22,141 nt of DNA. It comes from JBBEBE01 sp051746765. Lineage in GTDB: Bacteria > Bacteroidota > Rhodothermia > Balneolales > Balneolaceae. How positions within the stretch are numbered: the stretch's first letter is position 1; the number at the start of each line of letters is the position of its first letter. Below, piece by piece: positions 14,987 through 22,141 of this stretch. The stretch is from NCBI GenBank assembly GCA_051746765.1, contig JBNJFK010000013.1, forward strand, positions 1-22,141. Reading direction: 5' to 3'. Under the pieces are notes generated by a model that worked only from the letters and a program-made list of their open reading frames with translations, was not told where the DNA came from and did not search any database. The position numbers and the translations under genes were made by a program.

Positions 14987-16035
14987 GAGGACTCTCCGGG
15001 ATGGTTTTTGACCGCCTCCACAAACGCCCGTGCATGTTCAACCGGGACATGCGGCAGGATCCCGTGCCCGAGATTGGCTACATACCGCTGAACTCCAAAC
15101 CGGTCGATCATACGGTGTGTACGTCGTTCGATCTCTTCTACGGGAGCGAGCAGCCAGGAGGGGTCAAAATTTCCCTGCAGCGTCACACTCCCGCTCGTCT
15201 TCTCTCGTGCCCACTCCGGCGAGACGGTCCAATCCAGCCCCAACGCATCCGCTCCGCTTCGATATGCCATCCTCTCCAGCGCATACCAGGCTCCCTTGGC
15301 GAAGAGAATTACCGGTACCTCCTCGATCGCCTGACAGATCCGGATGAGCCTGGGCATCGCCCACTCGGCCAGATCCTCCGGACTCAAAATCCCTGCCCAC
15401 GAATCGAAAAGCTGCACCGCCTGAGCACCGGCATCCACTTGCGCTTTCAAGTAGTCAATCGTTGCATCGGTCAACTGGTCCAGAAGGTGGGCCGCTGCCT
15501 TCGGCTCTTGATAGAGAAACGCTTTGGCACGATGGAAATCACGAGATCCCTCGCCTTGAACCATGTAGCAGAAGAGCGTCCAGGGAGCTCCTGCAAATCC
15601 GATCAACGGAACCCGTCCACCCAGCTCGTGGCGTGTCAGACTCATCGCATCCATAACATATCGCAGGCGCTCCGGAATCTCTTTCGCTTCAATTTTCAAG
15701 GCATCGGTTGCCGTTTCAATTCGGTTCTCCAGAACCGGCCCACGCCCTGGAACGAGCTCCACGTCGATCCCAAGGGCTTGCGGCACCGTCAGAATATCGG
15801 AGAAGAGAATGGCTGCATCCGGCTCCAGCTCGTCGATCGGCTGTAGGGTAATCTCACACGCCAATTCGGGTGTCTCTACCCGTTCAAAAAAGGAGTATTT
15901 CCGGCGCAGCACCATATACTGGGGAAGGTAGCGACCGGCCTGACGCATCATCCAGACAGGCGGGCGTTCCACGTTTTGGCCCCGAAGAGCTCGAAGAAAA
16001 AGGTCGTTTTTCAAATCAGGAAAGGATCTGCTCAT
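14983..16035 (-). CDS. hemE: Uroporphyrinogen decarboxylase
   Basis: A 350-residue cytoplasmic enzyme that removes four acetate carboxyls from uroporphyrinogen III to give coproporphyrinogen III. Active-site features: RPPVWMMRQAGRYLPQY with Arg31 and Arg35, Asp80 in ILFSDILTVPQALG, the YMVQGEGSRDF block, and His324 in NLGHGILPHVPVEHA near the C-terminus. Length is typical. It starts 22 bp after the hemD stop, with a GAGAAGAG purine stretch just upstream as ribosome site, and its stop overlaps the hemF start. It works directly between HemD and HemF, which flank it in the cluster. Confidence 0.97.
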   Translation of the reverse strand: MSRSFPDLKNDLFLRALRGQNVERPPVWMMRQAGRYLPQYMVLRRKYSFFERVETPELACEITLQPIDELEPDAAILFSDILTVPQALGIDVELVPGRGPVLENRIETATDALKIEAKEIPERLRYVMDAMSLTRHELGGRVPLIGFAGAPWTLFCYMVQGEGSRDFHRAKAFLYQEPKAAAHLLDQLTDATIDYLKAQVDAGAQAVQLFDSWAGILSPEDLAEWAMPRLIRICQAIEEVPVILFAKGAWYALERMAYRSGADALGLDWTVSPEWAREKTSGSVTLQGNFDPSWLLAPVEEIERRTHRMIDRFGVQRYVANLGHGILPHVPVEHARAFVEAVKNHPGESS

Positions 16036-16057
16036 GCTCTTCTCGGTACACTACGGT

Positions 16058-16837
16058 TCAGGATTCAGTGTCGTTCGTCAAATTCGGAGAGCGGTTCAAA
16101 TCACGGGCCACCAAATCCAACAATGCATCCGTACTCGGCTTCTCCGGTATCTGAACCGGATGATTGCTCTCCAGAGAGAGTGCTTCGGCCGTTGTGGCAC
16201 CGATGGCGTAGAGCCTCGGCATCGGGTCGGGCCAGGCCCTGGAACGCTGCACGGCCTCGACTGCACTCGGGCTATAAAATAGAATTGCATCCACGGGCTG
16301 TTCAGGAGGTTGCACGGTTGCCAATTCGGTTTTGTATACGGTGTGTCGAATCAAGCTGTAACCGGCCTTCTGAAGGATATCTGCCAATTCCGGACGGGAG
16401 CGGCTGCCACACCAATGAATCATCTGCAGATTTTCACGCTTCGACTCATCCACATTCAGATCGATCCAGCGAAGAATCATGTGAGCCAGACCCGCGGCAT
16501 TCTCTTCGGCAGGCCAGTCTGCCTGTAACCCATCTGCATTTAGTGCCTTGGCTGTCTGCTCTCCGACCGCAAACAGCGTCTGAGGATCGGGAAGGGCAAC
16601 CCCGTTCTCCCTCCAGGAAGCGAGGCCGGCCACCCCGTTCTTGCTTGTAAAAATCCAGATAGCCGAATCGGGAATCGAAAATCGACTCCCGGGTGGGACG
16701 GGGACAATCCGGATTGCAGGTCGAATGACAGGCGCCAGCCCCAACCGACGTGCCCGCTCGAGATCCTCATCTCCCAATTCGCGCGTGACCCAGATTCGTC
16801 GCATCTCCCGCTTTTTGCGTTGATCGGTTCGGCTCAT
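16058..16837 (-). CDS. hemD: Uroporphyrinogen-III synthase
   Basis: A 259-residue enzyme of the poorly conserved HemD family, which cyclises hydroxymethylbilane to uroporphyrinogen III with inversion of ring D. Two Rossmann-like halves are visible. RRIWVTRE opens the first, with AIWIFTSKNGVAGL at about 59-72 and LFAVGEQTAKAL following; FYSPSAVEAV and RLYAIGATTAEAL mark the second. These TSxNG and (A/G)xGxxTAxAL patterns are the family signature. The position between hemC and hemE settles the call. The chosen ATG overlaps the hemC stop (ATGA, 16837-16834); an internal ATG at 16804 (MRRIWVTRE) would better match the usual N-terminus but loses the coupling. Confidence 0.93.
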   Translation of the reverse strand: MSRTDQRKKREMRRIWVTRELGDEDLERARRLGLAPVIRPAIRIVPVPPGSRFSIPDSAIWIFTSKNGVAGLASWRENGVALPDPQTLFAVGEQTAKALNADGLQADWPAEENAAGLAHMILRWIDLNVDESKRENLQMIHWCGSRSRPELADILQKAGYSLIRHTVYKTELATVQPPEQPVDAILFYSPSAVEAVQRSRAWPDPMPRLYAIGATTAEALSLESNHPVQIPEKPSTDALLDLVARDLNRSPNLTNDTES

Positions 16838-17760
16838 TCCGAACGAACTTTCCGCAGATCTTCCATCAACTCACTGGCACCCTGTTCCAGAAGCGCATCG
16901 GCCATTCGAAATCCGAGACGATTCGGTTCGCTCACAGGTGAACGCATCTGCAGATCGTACTGAAGGGACCCATCCAACGTGAGTACGACTGCGTGCAGAA
17001 CCAATTCGTCCCCTTCAATCCAGGCATAGGCACCCAAGGGCGCACTGCAGCCAGCTTCCAAACGGGTGAGTACCTCCCGCTCCGTCTCTGTGCAGAGACG
17101 AGTCACCGTATCATTCAATCGAACAACCGCAGGCCATCTCGCCAGATCTTCCTCCCGAACCATGACAGCCAATGCGCCTTGTGCGGGAGCCGGCACCATC
17201 CAATCCAGACGGCACGTAATCACCTCTTCCAGGCCTACACGAAGCAACCCGGCTGCTGCAAAAATCGCCCCGTCCCGCTTCTCGCTCTCGATTTTCTTGA
17301 GTCGGGTCTGCACATTTCCGCGGATCGGTACCACTTCGTGAGACGGATAACGATGGAGCCATTGTGCCTTCCGCCGATGACTGCTGGTCGCAATGACAGC
17401 CGGCGGCTCCGGATTTTCCAGAAACGGCGCGCCGTTCGGGGAGACCAAAACGTCTGCCGGATCTTCTCTCTCCAACACGGCTGCCACTGTCAATGGGTGC
17501 AGCTGTTGAGTCGGCAGATCCTTGAAGGAGTGTACAGCCAGATCAATACTCCCCTCCAGAAGCGCCAGATCCAACGCTTTTGTAAAGACTCCCTTTCCAC
17601 CCATTTCGCCCAGCGGGGTGGTCAAGTCAAGGTCCCCTTCGGACTTGATCGGTCTCAGCTCGGTCTCGATCCCGGAAGCGTCCATCAAGTCGGCGACATG
17701 TTTCGCCTGCCACATCGCCAGTTCACTATCGCGTGTACCGATTCGAAGCGGCTTATTCAT
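16834..17760 (-). CDS. hemC: Hydroxymethylbilane synthase (porphobilinogen deaminase)
   Basis: A 308-residue cytoplasmic enzyme that polymerises four porphobilinogens into hydroxymethylbilane on a dipyrromethane cofactor. The cofactor is held by Cys238 in EAGCSAPLGAYA. The catalytic Asp81 is in VHSFKDLPT. Substrate-binding arginines occur in RIGTRDSELA and TSSHRRKAQ, and PAPAQGALAV is present. Length matches E. coli HemC. Its ATG overlaps the hemA stop (ATGA, 17760-17757) and its stop overlaps the hemD start, so hemA, hemC and hemD are a tightly coupled set. Confidence 0.97.
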   Translation of the reverse strand: MNKPLRIGTRDSELAMWQAKHVADLMDASGIETELRPIKSEGDLDLTTPLGEMGGKGVFTKALDLALLEGSIDLAVHSFKDLPTQQLHPLTVAAVLEREDPADVLVSPNGAPFLENPEPPAVIATSSHRRKAQWLHRYPSHEVVPIRGNVQTRLKKIESEKRDGAIFAAAGLLRVGLEEVITCRLDWMVPAPAQGALAVMVREEDLARWPAVVRLNDTVTRLCTETEREVLTRLEAGCSAPLGAYAWIEGDELVLHAVVLTLDGSLQYDLQMRSPVSEPNRLGFRMADALLEQGASELMEDLRKVRSE

Positions 17761-19010
17761 CTCTTCTCCTGATCCAGTTTGTACATCTCTTCAACGATAC
17801 GGGCCACATCTTCCGACTCGTAGTTCTCACGCAAGTGCTCGATGCTAAATGCTGCGATCTTGTTCACGATTCGGCGGGTGAGGTTCTCTACCTTGTCTAT
17901 ATCCTCTCCCTGTAGCTTGTTGCGAAAGAAGTCGAGTTCTTCGTCCCGGATCCCCTCCAGCTTGTCTATCAACGCCTTGATGGTCGGTACCACCCGTTGC
18001 TCACCCAACCAGGTTTCATAGAGAGACAACTCTTCTGCAATGATCTCCTTGACCAGTGGGACCTCTTTCTCGCGTCGGCGATAGGCATCGTCTGTGACAT
18101 CACTGAGCATATCCATATTGGCCACATCCACAAATTCCAGCTCGGAGACCGACACATCGATATTTCGGGGAACGGAAAGATCGAGCATCACACGATATTT
18201 GGGATCTCGAATAGAGGGACCCATGTGTTCCATTCGAATCAGCGGTTCGCTGGCACCCGTTGCAACAATGACCAAGTCGGCTTGGGCAATCTGCTCTGGC
18301 AACTGATCCATCTCGGCCACTTCCAGATTGAAGCGGTCGGCAACAAAATCGGCCCGGTCACGGGTTCGGTTAATGAGCGTCAACTTCTCGACGCCCAGGT
18401 TGATCAAGTTTTTGCAGGTAACTTTCCCGATTTTGCCTGTTCCGACCAGTAGAATGTTGCAGTGCGCGAGATTCTCGAATGTCCGTGTGGCAAACTTGAC
18501 GGCTGCGTATGCGACCGTAGCAGCGCCGTTGCCAAGGGACGTTTCGTTTCGCGAACGCTTGTGCGCGCGAAAGACATGCTGCATCAGCCGGTGAAGATGC
18601 CCATCAACACAGTTTCGTTCGGCCGAAAACTCGTACCCCTCTTTGACCTGTTTGATGATCTGCAGATCGCCCAAAATCTGGGAATCCAAGCCCGTAGAAA
18701 CACGGAAGAGGTGCTCCGCTGCCCGTTTTCCTTCCCGTTCGAATCCGTAATCGTGAAACTCGTCCAGAGACCCGTTGGAATAGGTTGTCAGCAGTCGAAT
18801 CAATTCATGAGGCGAACTTCCGTGGGCAACCACTTCGGTCCGGTTGCATGTCGAGACAACGAAAAGACTCTCCACCCCTTCCCGGGCCGACCCGTCGAGC
18901 AGGGCTTCCCTCTGTTCATCATTCAGACTGAACTTCTCCCGGATCTCCACAGGGGCATCCCAGTGGTTGATCCCGATGACTGTAAAATCGTCAAATCCAG
19001 GGTGTGCCAT
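17757..19010 (-). CDS. hemA: Glutamyl-tRNA reductase
   Basis: A 417-residue enzyme that reduces glutamyl-tRNA(Glu) with NADPH to glutamate-1-semialdehyde, the entry and usual control point of the C5 haem route. The catalytic cysteine is Cys55 in STCNRTE. LDSQILGDLQIIKQVK corresponds to the family LDSxxLGExQILxQVK block. The NADPH domain has ILLVGTGKIGKV and INRTRDRA, and the C-terminal helical dimerisation domain follows. Length is normal. It begins 94 bp after hemH, the only sizeable gap in the hemH-to-hemF stretch, and this gap holds an inverted repeat and a short frame. The N-terminal region targeted by haem-dependent proteolysis in enterobacteria cannot be judged here. Confidence 0.96.
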   Translation of the reverse strand: MAHPGFDDFTVIGINHWDAPVEIREKFSLNDEQREALLDGSAREGVESLFVVSTCNRTEVVAHGSSPHELIRLLTTYSNGSLDEFHDYGFEREGKRAAEHLFRVSTGLDSQILGDLQIIKQVKEGYEFSAERNCVDGHLHRLMQHVFRAHKRSRNETSLGNGAATVAYAAVKFATRTFENLAHCNILLVGTGKIGKVTCKNLINLGVEKLTLINRTRDRADFVADRFNLEVAEMDQLPEQIAQADLVIVATGASEPLIRMEHMGPSIRDPKYRVMLDLSVPRNIDVSVSELEFVDVANMDMLSDVTDDAYRRREKEVPLVKEIIAEELSLYETWLGEQRVVPTIKALIDKLEGIRDEELDFFRNKLQGEDIDKVENLTRRIVNKIAAFSIEHLRENYESEDVARIVEEMYKLDQEKR

Positions 19011-19041
19011 CCCTTCTCAGTTCTCTTCTATCATTCGGGCA

Positions 19042-19068
19042 GACCGGAAAAATCGTTTCTCACCGGTC
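19042..19068. promoter_or_regulatory. Inverted repeat in the hemH-hemA gap
   Basis: GACCGG (19042-19047) and CCGGTC (19063-19068) are perfect 6 bp arms around a 15-base loop, and flanking GGG and CCC can add pairs with a small bulge. It lies 32 bp upstream of hemA, inside a 22-codon frame (19099-19031). A leader hairpin or operator acting on hemA is possible; no T-run supports a simple terminator. Confidence 0.35.
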
Positions 19069-19104
19069 CCGCCATCCAGACATTGCCGATTTCCTGCATG
19101 TCCG

Positions 19105-20184
19105 TTATGATTCTGTTGATGCAACACGCTCCGGCTCTATTCGCCGCAACGCTTCCTGGGCCAACGCCTCGATGTAGGAAGGGTGATCATTGAGCCCTTC
19201 CATCACCTTGTAGCTTCCAAAGTGAAGTCCCTTCTCCTCCAGGTCCTCCACCAGTTCGACCCCCAATTCATAAAGCGTTTCGATATGGTCGGTTACAAAC
19301 GCAATCGGCACCATCAGAAGGTGATTGATCCCATATTCCAGATGCCTTTCCACCAGATCCGCTGTATTGGGTTGTGTCCACTTTTGGGGTCCTACCCGTG
19401 ACTGGAACGAAAGCCAGTAGGAGTTCTTCTTCTCGCGCCGGGCCATGACCGCTTCCATTGTCTCCTTGATCTCTGTCGTATACGGATCTCCGCTTCGCAC
19501 CTCCAACAGAGGTGTGCCGTGAGCCGAAAACACGAAATGTACTTTCTTTCGCTGCTCTTCCGGCATCTCGGCGAGCGCCTCGTCGATTCGGGCGTTGACC
19601 GAATCGAGGTAGTGTTCGTTCAAATGGTAGTTCTTGACATGGTATTCACTCCAGGGTGCTTGATCGCCGAAACGTCGCTTGCGTACACTCTCCCAATCGC
19701 GAAAACTACTCCCGGTTGTAGTCCAGGAGAACTGGGGATAGAGAGGCATCAGAACCGCGTGTGTGATGCCGTCTTCGACCATCTCTTCCATGACCTGATC
19801 GGCAAACGGCAACCAGTAACGCATACAGGTATAGACGCTGACATCCAATCCGGACTCTTTCTCGTTGAGTCGCTTTTCAAGTGCACGTCTCTGCCGTTCG
19901 GTCAGTCCGTTGATGGGGGAACAACAGTCAGATACGACCTTTTCTTTCCGGTTGGTGCAATGGCGATTACCGGTACAGCCGTTCGGGCATCCGTTGATTT
20001 TTTTATAGTCGGCCGCCACGTTGGGTGAACGGAATTTGGCAATAATCCGGGCAAACAACTCCTGTTTGACTCCACCCCCGATCTTGATAATATCCTCGTC
20101 CTTGAAGAGGTTGTAGAGGAAGTCCCGAACATTCTCTTCCCGCGTCGGCCCGCCCAGATTCATTAACACAATTCCCAGCTTCAT
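19105..20184 (-). CDS. hemH: Ferrochelatase with internal cysteine-rich segment
   Basis: A 359-residue enzyme that inserts Fe2+ into protoporphyrin IX, the last step to haem b. The N-terminus MKLGIVLMNLGGP and the motifs MRYWLPF, PLYPQFSWTTTGS and FSAHGTPL (catalytic His222) are typical, as is PIAFVTDHIETLYELG (Glu302). Where most ferrochelatases read GG-SP, this one has an insert with Cys66, Cys70, Cys76, Cys87 and Cys88 before SPI. This resembles the class described for Myxococcus xanthus, in which an internal group of cysteines binds a [2Fe-2S] cluster; it has no C-terminal Cys trio. The start at 20184 fits the family opening and has a GGAAAGAGAG purine stretch upstream; 27 more in-frame codons precede it. 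hemH is the first haem gene after the two-component system. Confidence 0.96.
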   Translation of the reverse strand: MKLGIVLMNLGGPTREENVRDFLYNLFKDEDIIKIGGGVKQELFARIIAKFRSPNVAADYKKINGCPNGCTGNRHCTNRKEKVVSDCCSPINGLTERQRRALEKRLNEKESGLDVSVYTCMRYWLPFADQVMEEMVEDGITHAVLMPLYPQFSWTTTGSSFRDWESVRKRRFGDQAPWSEYHVKNYHLNEHYLDSVNARIDEALAEMPEEQRKKVHFVFSAHGTPLLEVRSGDPYTTEIKETMEAVMARREKKNSYWLSFQSRVGPQKWTQPNTADLVERHLEYGINHLLMVPIAFVTDHIETLYELGVELVEDLEEKGLHFGSYKVMEGLNDHPSYIEALAQEALRRIEPERVASTES

Positions 20185-20283
20185 GATCGGCTCTCTTTCC
20201 GTTCCAGTGGTACGATTCGAATTCTCCGGAAGTAACGAGGCGGAGGCACCCCCAAACTGCAACACGGAAGGTAGTAAGTGAAT

Positions 20284-20302
20284 GTGAAGAGTCCGTGAAG
20301 AG
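20284..20302. promoter_or_regulatory. Direct repeat upstream of hemH, candidate response-regulator site
   Basis: GTGAAGAG occurs twice (20284-20291 and 20295-20302), 11 bp centre to centre, just after the kinase stop and about 100 bp upstream of the hemH start. OmpR-family regulators commonly bind tandem direct repeats with 10-11 bp spacing, and such a regulator is encoded two genes upstream. In the rest of the 120 bp gap, a TTTG and a TACTTCCG lie 18 bp apart (minus strand), a poor match to a Bacteroidota promoter. Role is inferred. Confidence 0.35.
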
Positions 20303-20304
20303 CT

Positions 20305-21726
20305 CTACCCCACCGTCGGGGCAGCTCCATCGGAGACAAGCGGCAGGTAGAACCAGAAGCGACTCCCCTGTCCCGGCTCGCTTTCGACGTGAATGGAGGA
20401 TCCGTGCGATTCCAGAATGCTTCGAACGACCGCCAGACCCAGCCCGGTGCCCCCTTTGTCCCGGGATCGTGCCTTGTCCGTTCGATAAAAGCGATCAAAA
20501 AGCCGGTCCCTGTGCTCTTCCGGAATTCCGATTCCTGTATCGCTCACTGAAATACATACGTCCGGACCCGTTACTTCTGCCTCGACCGTGATCGAGCCAT
20601 TGCTGGTAAACTTGAAAGCGTTGGTCACCAGATTTTCCAGTACCTGCTCCACCTTTCCTGCATCTGCCATCACCATGACATCCGCCGACCGGATCCGGAA
20701 TTCGATCCCCTTGCTGCGAGCCAAGGGTCGATAGACCGACTCCAGCTGCGTTAACAGAGAGGAGAGAGAAAAGGGTTTCGGGTCAATGAAATCCCGGTCA
20801 GACTCAAATCGTTGCAAAGTGAGCAGATCTTTGAAGAGATGATGGATTCGTTCGGTCTGGCGGGATGCCGTCTGGATGTAACTCTCTCGTTTTTCCGGGT
20901 CCACCCCTTCCATCTGCGCCATCTCCAACATCCCCGAAATGGTGTGAAGCGGGTTGCGGAGCTCGTGTGTAATATCGGCAAAGAACTGGTTCTGCTTTTC
21001 ATACATGCGACGCATCTCCTCGTGATCCTGCCGCAATCGCGACGCCATGCGATTGAGTGAACGGGCGAGTGTTCCGAATTCGTCGGTCCGATCCAGTTCG
21101 ATGGTTTTATCCACATCGCCGTCGGCAATCGACTGCGCCTCTCGCTCCAACTCCAATATGGGCCTGGAGATGGATCGGGCAAAGAGGATACTCACCAGGA
21201 TCACCAACCCCATCGAAATAAACATTCCCGTATAGATGATCCAACGAATCGTGGCAATGGGCCGATAGATCTGCTCCTTGAGCTGGCTCACCCGAAGATA
21301 CCGAACAGACCGGTCGGGCAGTTGGGTCACAACCCAAGCCGAAAGCCAATCAGATTCCGGGTCCCGCTCCACTTCAACCGACTCTTCGAGTGCGTCCAGC
21401 CCCCCCCGAAAGACCGGCTCGAGGTCCGATGTTTCCGGGAGCGGATCGGAAAAGGGTACCGACAGATACGGCCGCCCCTCTTCGTCGTACAAATCGATTC
21501 GATATCCGGAGATGACCGCCGCCTCGTTCAGGTGAGACTCGAATGCGTCGCCGGTCGGGAGATTTTGAATGGTCACTTCCAGCCAAAGTGCATCGCGCCC
21601 GATCTGTTGTTCTCCCTCGTTGAGCAGGTAGTTGCGAATGAAAAGTATGGAGTAACTGCTGATCGCCGTAATCCCGAAAATCAGGAGCAAGATGAACGTC
21701 CAGGCAAGTTTGGAGCGAATACTCAT
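20305..21726 (-). CDS. Sensor histidine kinase (HAMP, HisKA, HATPase_c)
   Basis: A 473-residue inner-membrane kinase. Membrane segments are at about 8-30 and 162-184, enclosing a periplasmic sensor region of about 130 residues that I do not recognise. A HAMP domain follows (SISRPILELEREAQSIADGD, about 185-232). The phospho-acceptor is His254 in ITHELRNPLHTI. The N-box is VLENLVTNAFKFT (363-375), G1 is DTGIGIPEE (396-404), and the F and G2 boxes are LFDRFYRTD and GGTGLGLAVV (425-434). The start at 21726 is set by an ATGA overlap with the response-regulator stop. The pair is a classical OmpR-type two-component system. The signal is unknown; the position before hemH suggests, without proving, a link to haem, iron or redox state. 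Confidence 0.93.
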   Translation of the reverse strand: MSIRSKLAWTFILLLIFGITAISSYSILFIRNYLLNEGEQQIGRDALWLEVTIQNLPTGDAFESHLNEAAVISGYRIDLYDEEGRPYLSVPFSDPLPETSDLEPVFRGGLDALEESVEVERDPESDWLSAWVVTQLPDRSVRYLRVSQLKEQIYRPIATIRWIIYTGMFISMGLVILVSILFARSISRPILELEREAQSIADGDVDKTIELDRTDEFGTLARSLNRMASRLRQDHEEMRRMYEKQNQFFADITHELRNPLHTISGMLEMAQMEGVDPEKRESYIQTASRQTERIHHLFKDLLTLQRFESDRDFIDPKPFSLSSLLTQLESVYRPLARSKGIEFRIRSADVMVMADAGKVEQVLENLVTNAFKFTSNGSITVEAEVTGPDVCISVSDTGIGIPEEHRDRLFDRFYRTDKARSRDKGGTGLGLAVVRSILESHGSSIHVESEPGQGSRFWFYLPLVSDGAAPTVG

Positions 21727-22141
21727 GCGTTGGCCCCTTCCCGGTTCAGCCCGTACCCGACTCCCCGAAAGGTTTTGATCCAATCGGATGCTTCGCCCAA
21801 CTTGAGCCTCAAATTCTTGATGTGCACATCCACGGTGCGGTCAAATACGTACCGTTCGTCACCCGAGATGCGAGCCAGGATCTCCTGGCGACTGAATACC
21901 CGTTTCGGATGGGTGAAAAAGAGGTGAATCAATGTGTATTCGGTCGACGTGAGTTCAATCGGCTCTTCGGACCGAAAAAGTGTTCGGGAAGCCGTATCAA
22001 GGTAGAGATCCCCGAACTGAATCCAGCTGCCCTGCTCCGGTCGTTTGCGTCGCAGGAGTGTCTCGATTCGCGTCTTTACCAGTTTGAGACTGGCCGGTTT
22101 GGAGATGTAGTCATCGGCCCCCAGCTCCAACCCGTCCATTT
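21723..22141 (-). CDS. OmpR/PhoB-family response regulator (5'-partial)
   Basis: The gene runs off the right edge, so most of the receiver domain, including the phosphorylated Asp, is missing. What remains starts at the last part of the receiver (GLELGADDYISKPAS, with the conserved Lys-Pro), then about 100 residues of winged-helix DNA-binding domain: DTASRTLFRSEEPIELTSTE, RVFSRQEIL, the recognition-helix region VDVHIKNLRLKLGE, and the terminal wing TFRGVGYGLNR. It is encoded before its partner kinase with an ATGA overlap. Its targets are unknown; the tandem repeat upstream of hemH is one candidate. Confidence 0.92.
   Translation of the reverse strand, partial: MDGLELGADDYISKPASLKLVKTRIETLLRRKRPEQGSWIQFGDLYLDTASRTLFRSEEPIELTSTEYTLIHLFFTHPKRVFSRQEILARISGDERYVFDRTVDVHIKNLRLKLGEASDWIKTFRGVGYGLNREGANA

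Noticed and set aside
15001..15846. Long + strand open frame (281 codons) opposite hemE
   Set aside because: It is antisense to a strongly conserved enzyme; no motif, signal or ribosome site supports it.
20185..20265. N-terminal extension of HemH by 27 codons
   Set aside because: It has no similarity to ferrochelatase N-termini; ATG 20184 (MKLGIVLMNLGGP) is the family start.
1..22141. Search by eye for tRNA, rRNA, CRISPR, transposase or phage genes
   Set aside because: No cloverleaf, spaced repeat array, transposase motif or terminal inverted repeat was found; short tandem repeats here are in-frame coding repeats.

Overview
This window looks like a chromosomal segment of an aerobic, Gram-negative bacterium of the Bacteroidota/Balneolota/Rhodothermota type. 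That placement is inferred from three things: a CusB-type adaptor fused to DUF3347 (a fusion typical of Bacteroidota), a lipoprotein with a PVC-type dehydrogenase propeller, and Shine-Dalgarno sequences that are often weak or absent. The genus cannot be fixed from the sequence alone.

Region 1 (1-4932, all + strand, AT-richer by eye than the rest) is a copper/silver-type metal-resistance cluster. In order it holds: the C-terminal end of a CusB-like efflux adaptor with an Asp/Met-rich linker and DUF3347; a small SHOCT membrane protein; a P-II-like signalling protein with an atypical T-loop; a CopB-type (CPH-motif) P1B ATPase with a His-rich N-terminus; a secreted Met-rich protein; a second SHOCT membrane protein; and a DUF5676 membrane protein. 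Together these suggest export of the metal from the cytoplasm, binding in the periplasm and pumping out by an RND system whose other subunits would lie left of the window.

Region 2 (4984-8334, - strand) is one 1116-residue lipoprotein. It combines an SGNH-hydrolase-like domain, a PVC-type dehydrogenase beta-propeller, a helical HEAT-like segment and a C-terminal ThuA-like domain. It meets region 1 tail to tail across a 51 bp gap.

Region 3 (8447-22141, all - strand, so read right to left) is a haem-biosynthesis locus. A response regulator (cut by the window edge) and a sensor histidine kinase come first, then hemH, hemA, hemC, hemD, hemE, hemF, hemB, htpX, hemL, a secreted esterase and an MFS transporter. 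The genes cover the C5 route from glutamyl-tRNA to coproporphyrinogen oxidation, plus iron insertion. Only protoporphyrinogen oxidase is missing. Six neighbouring pairs overlap by ATGA, which points to translational coupling. HemH carries an internal five-cysteine segment that probably binds a [2Fe-2S] cluster, and HemB is the type that lacks the zinc cysteines.

No tRNA, rRNA, CRISPR array, insertion sequence or phage gene was seen. No stretch over 300 bp lacks a gene; the longest gap, between hemB and htpX, is 138 bp. The best candidates for new biology are the P-II/SHOCT/DUF5676 set around the copper ATPase, the possible two-component control of the haem operon (an 11 bp-spaced direct repeat lies in front of hemH), and the esterase-MFS pair coupled to hemL.
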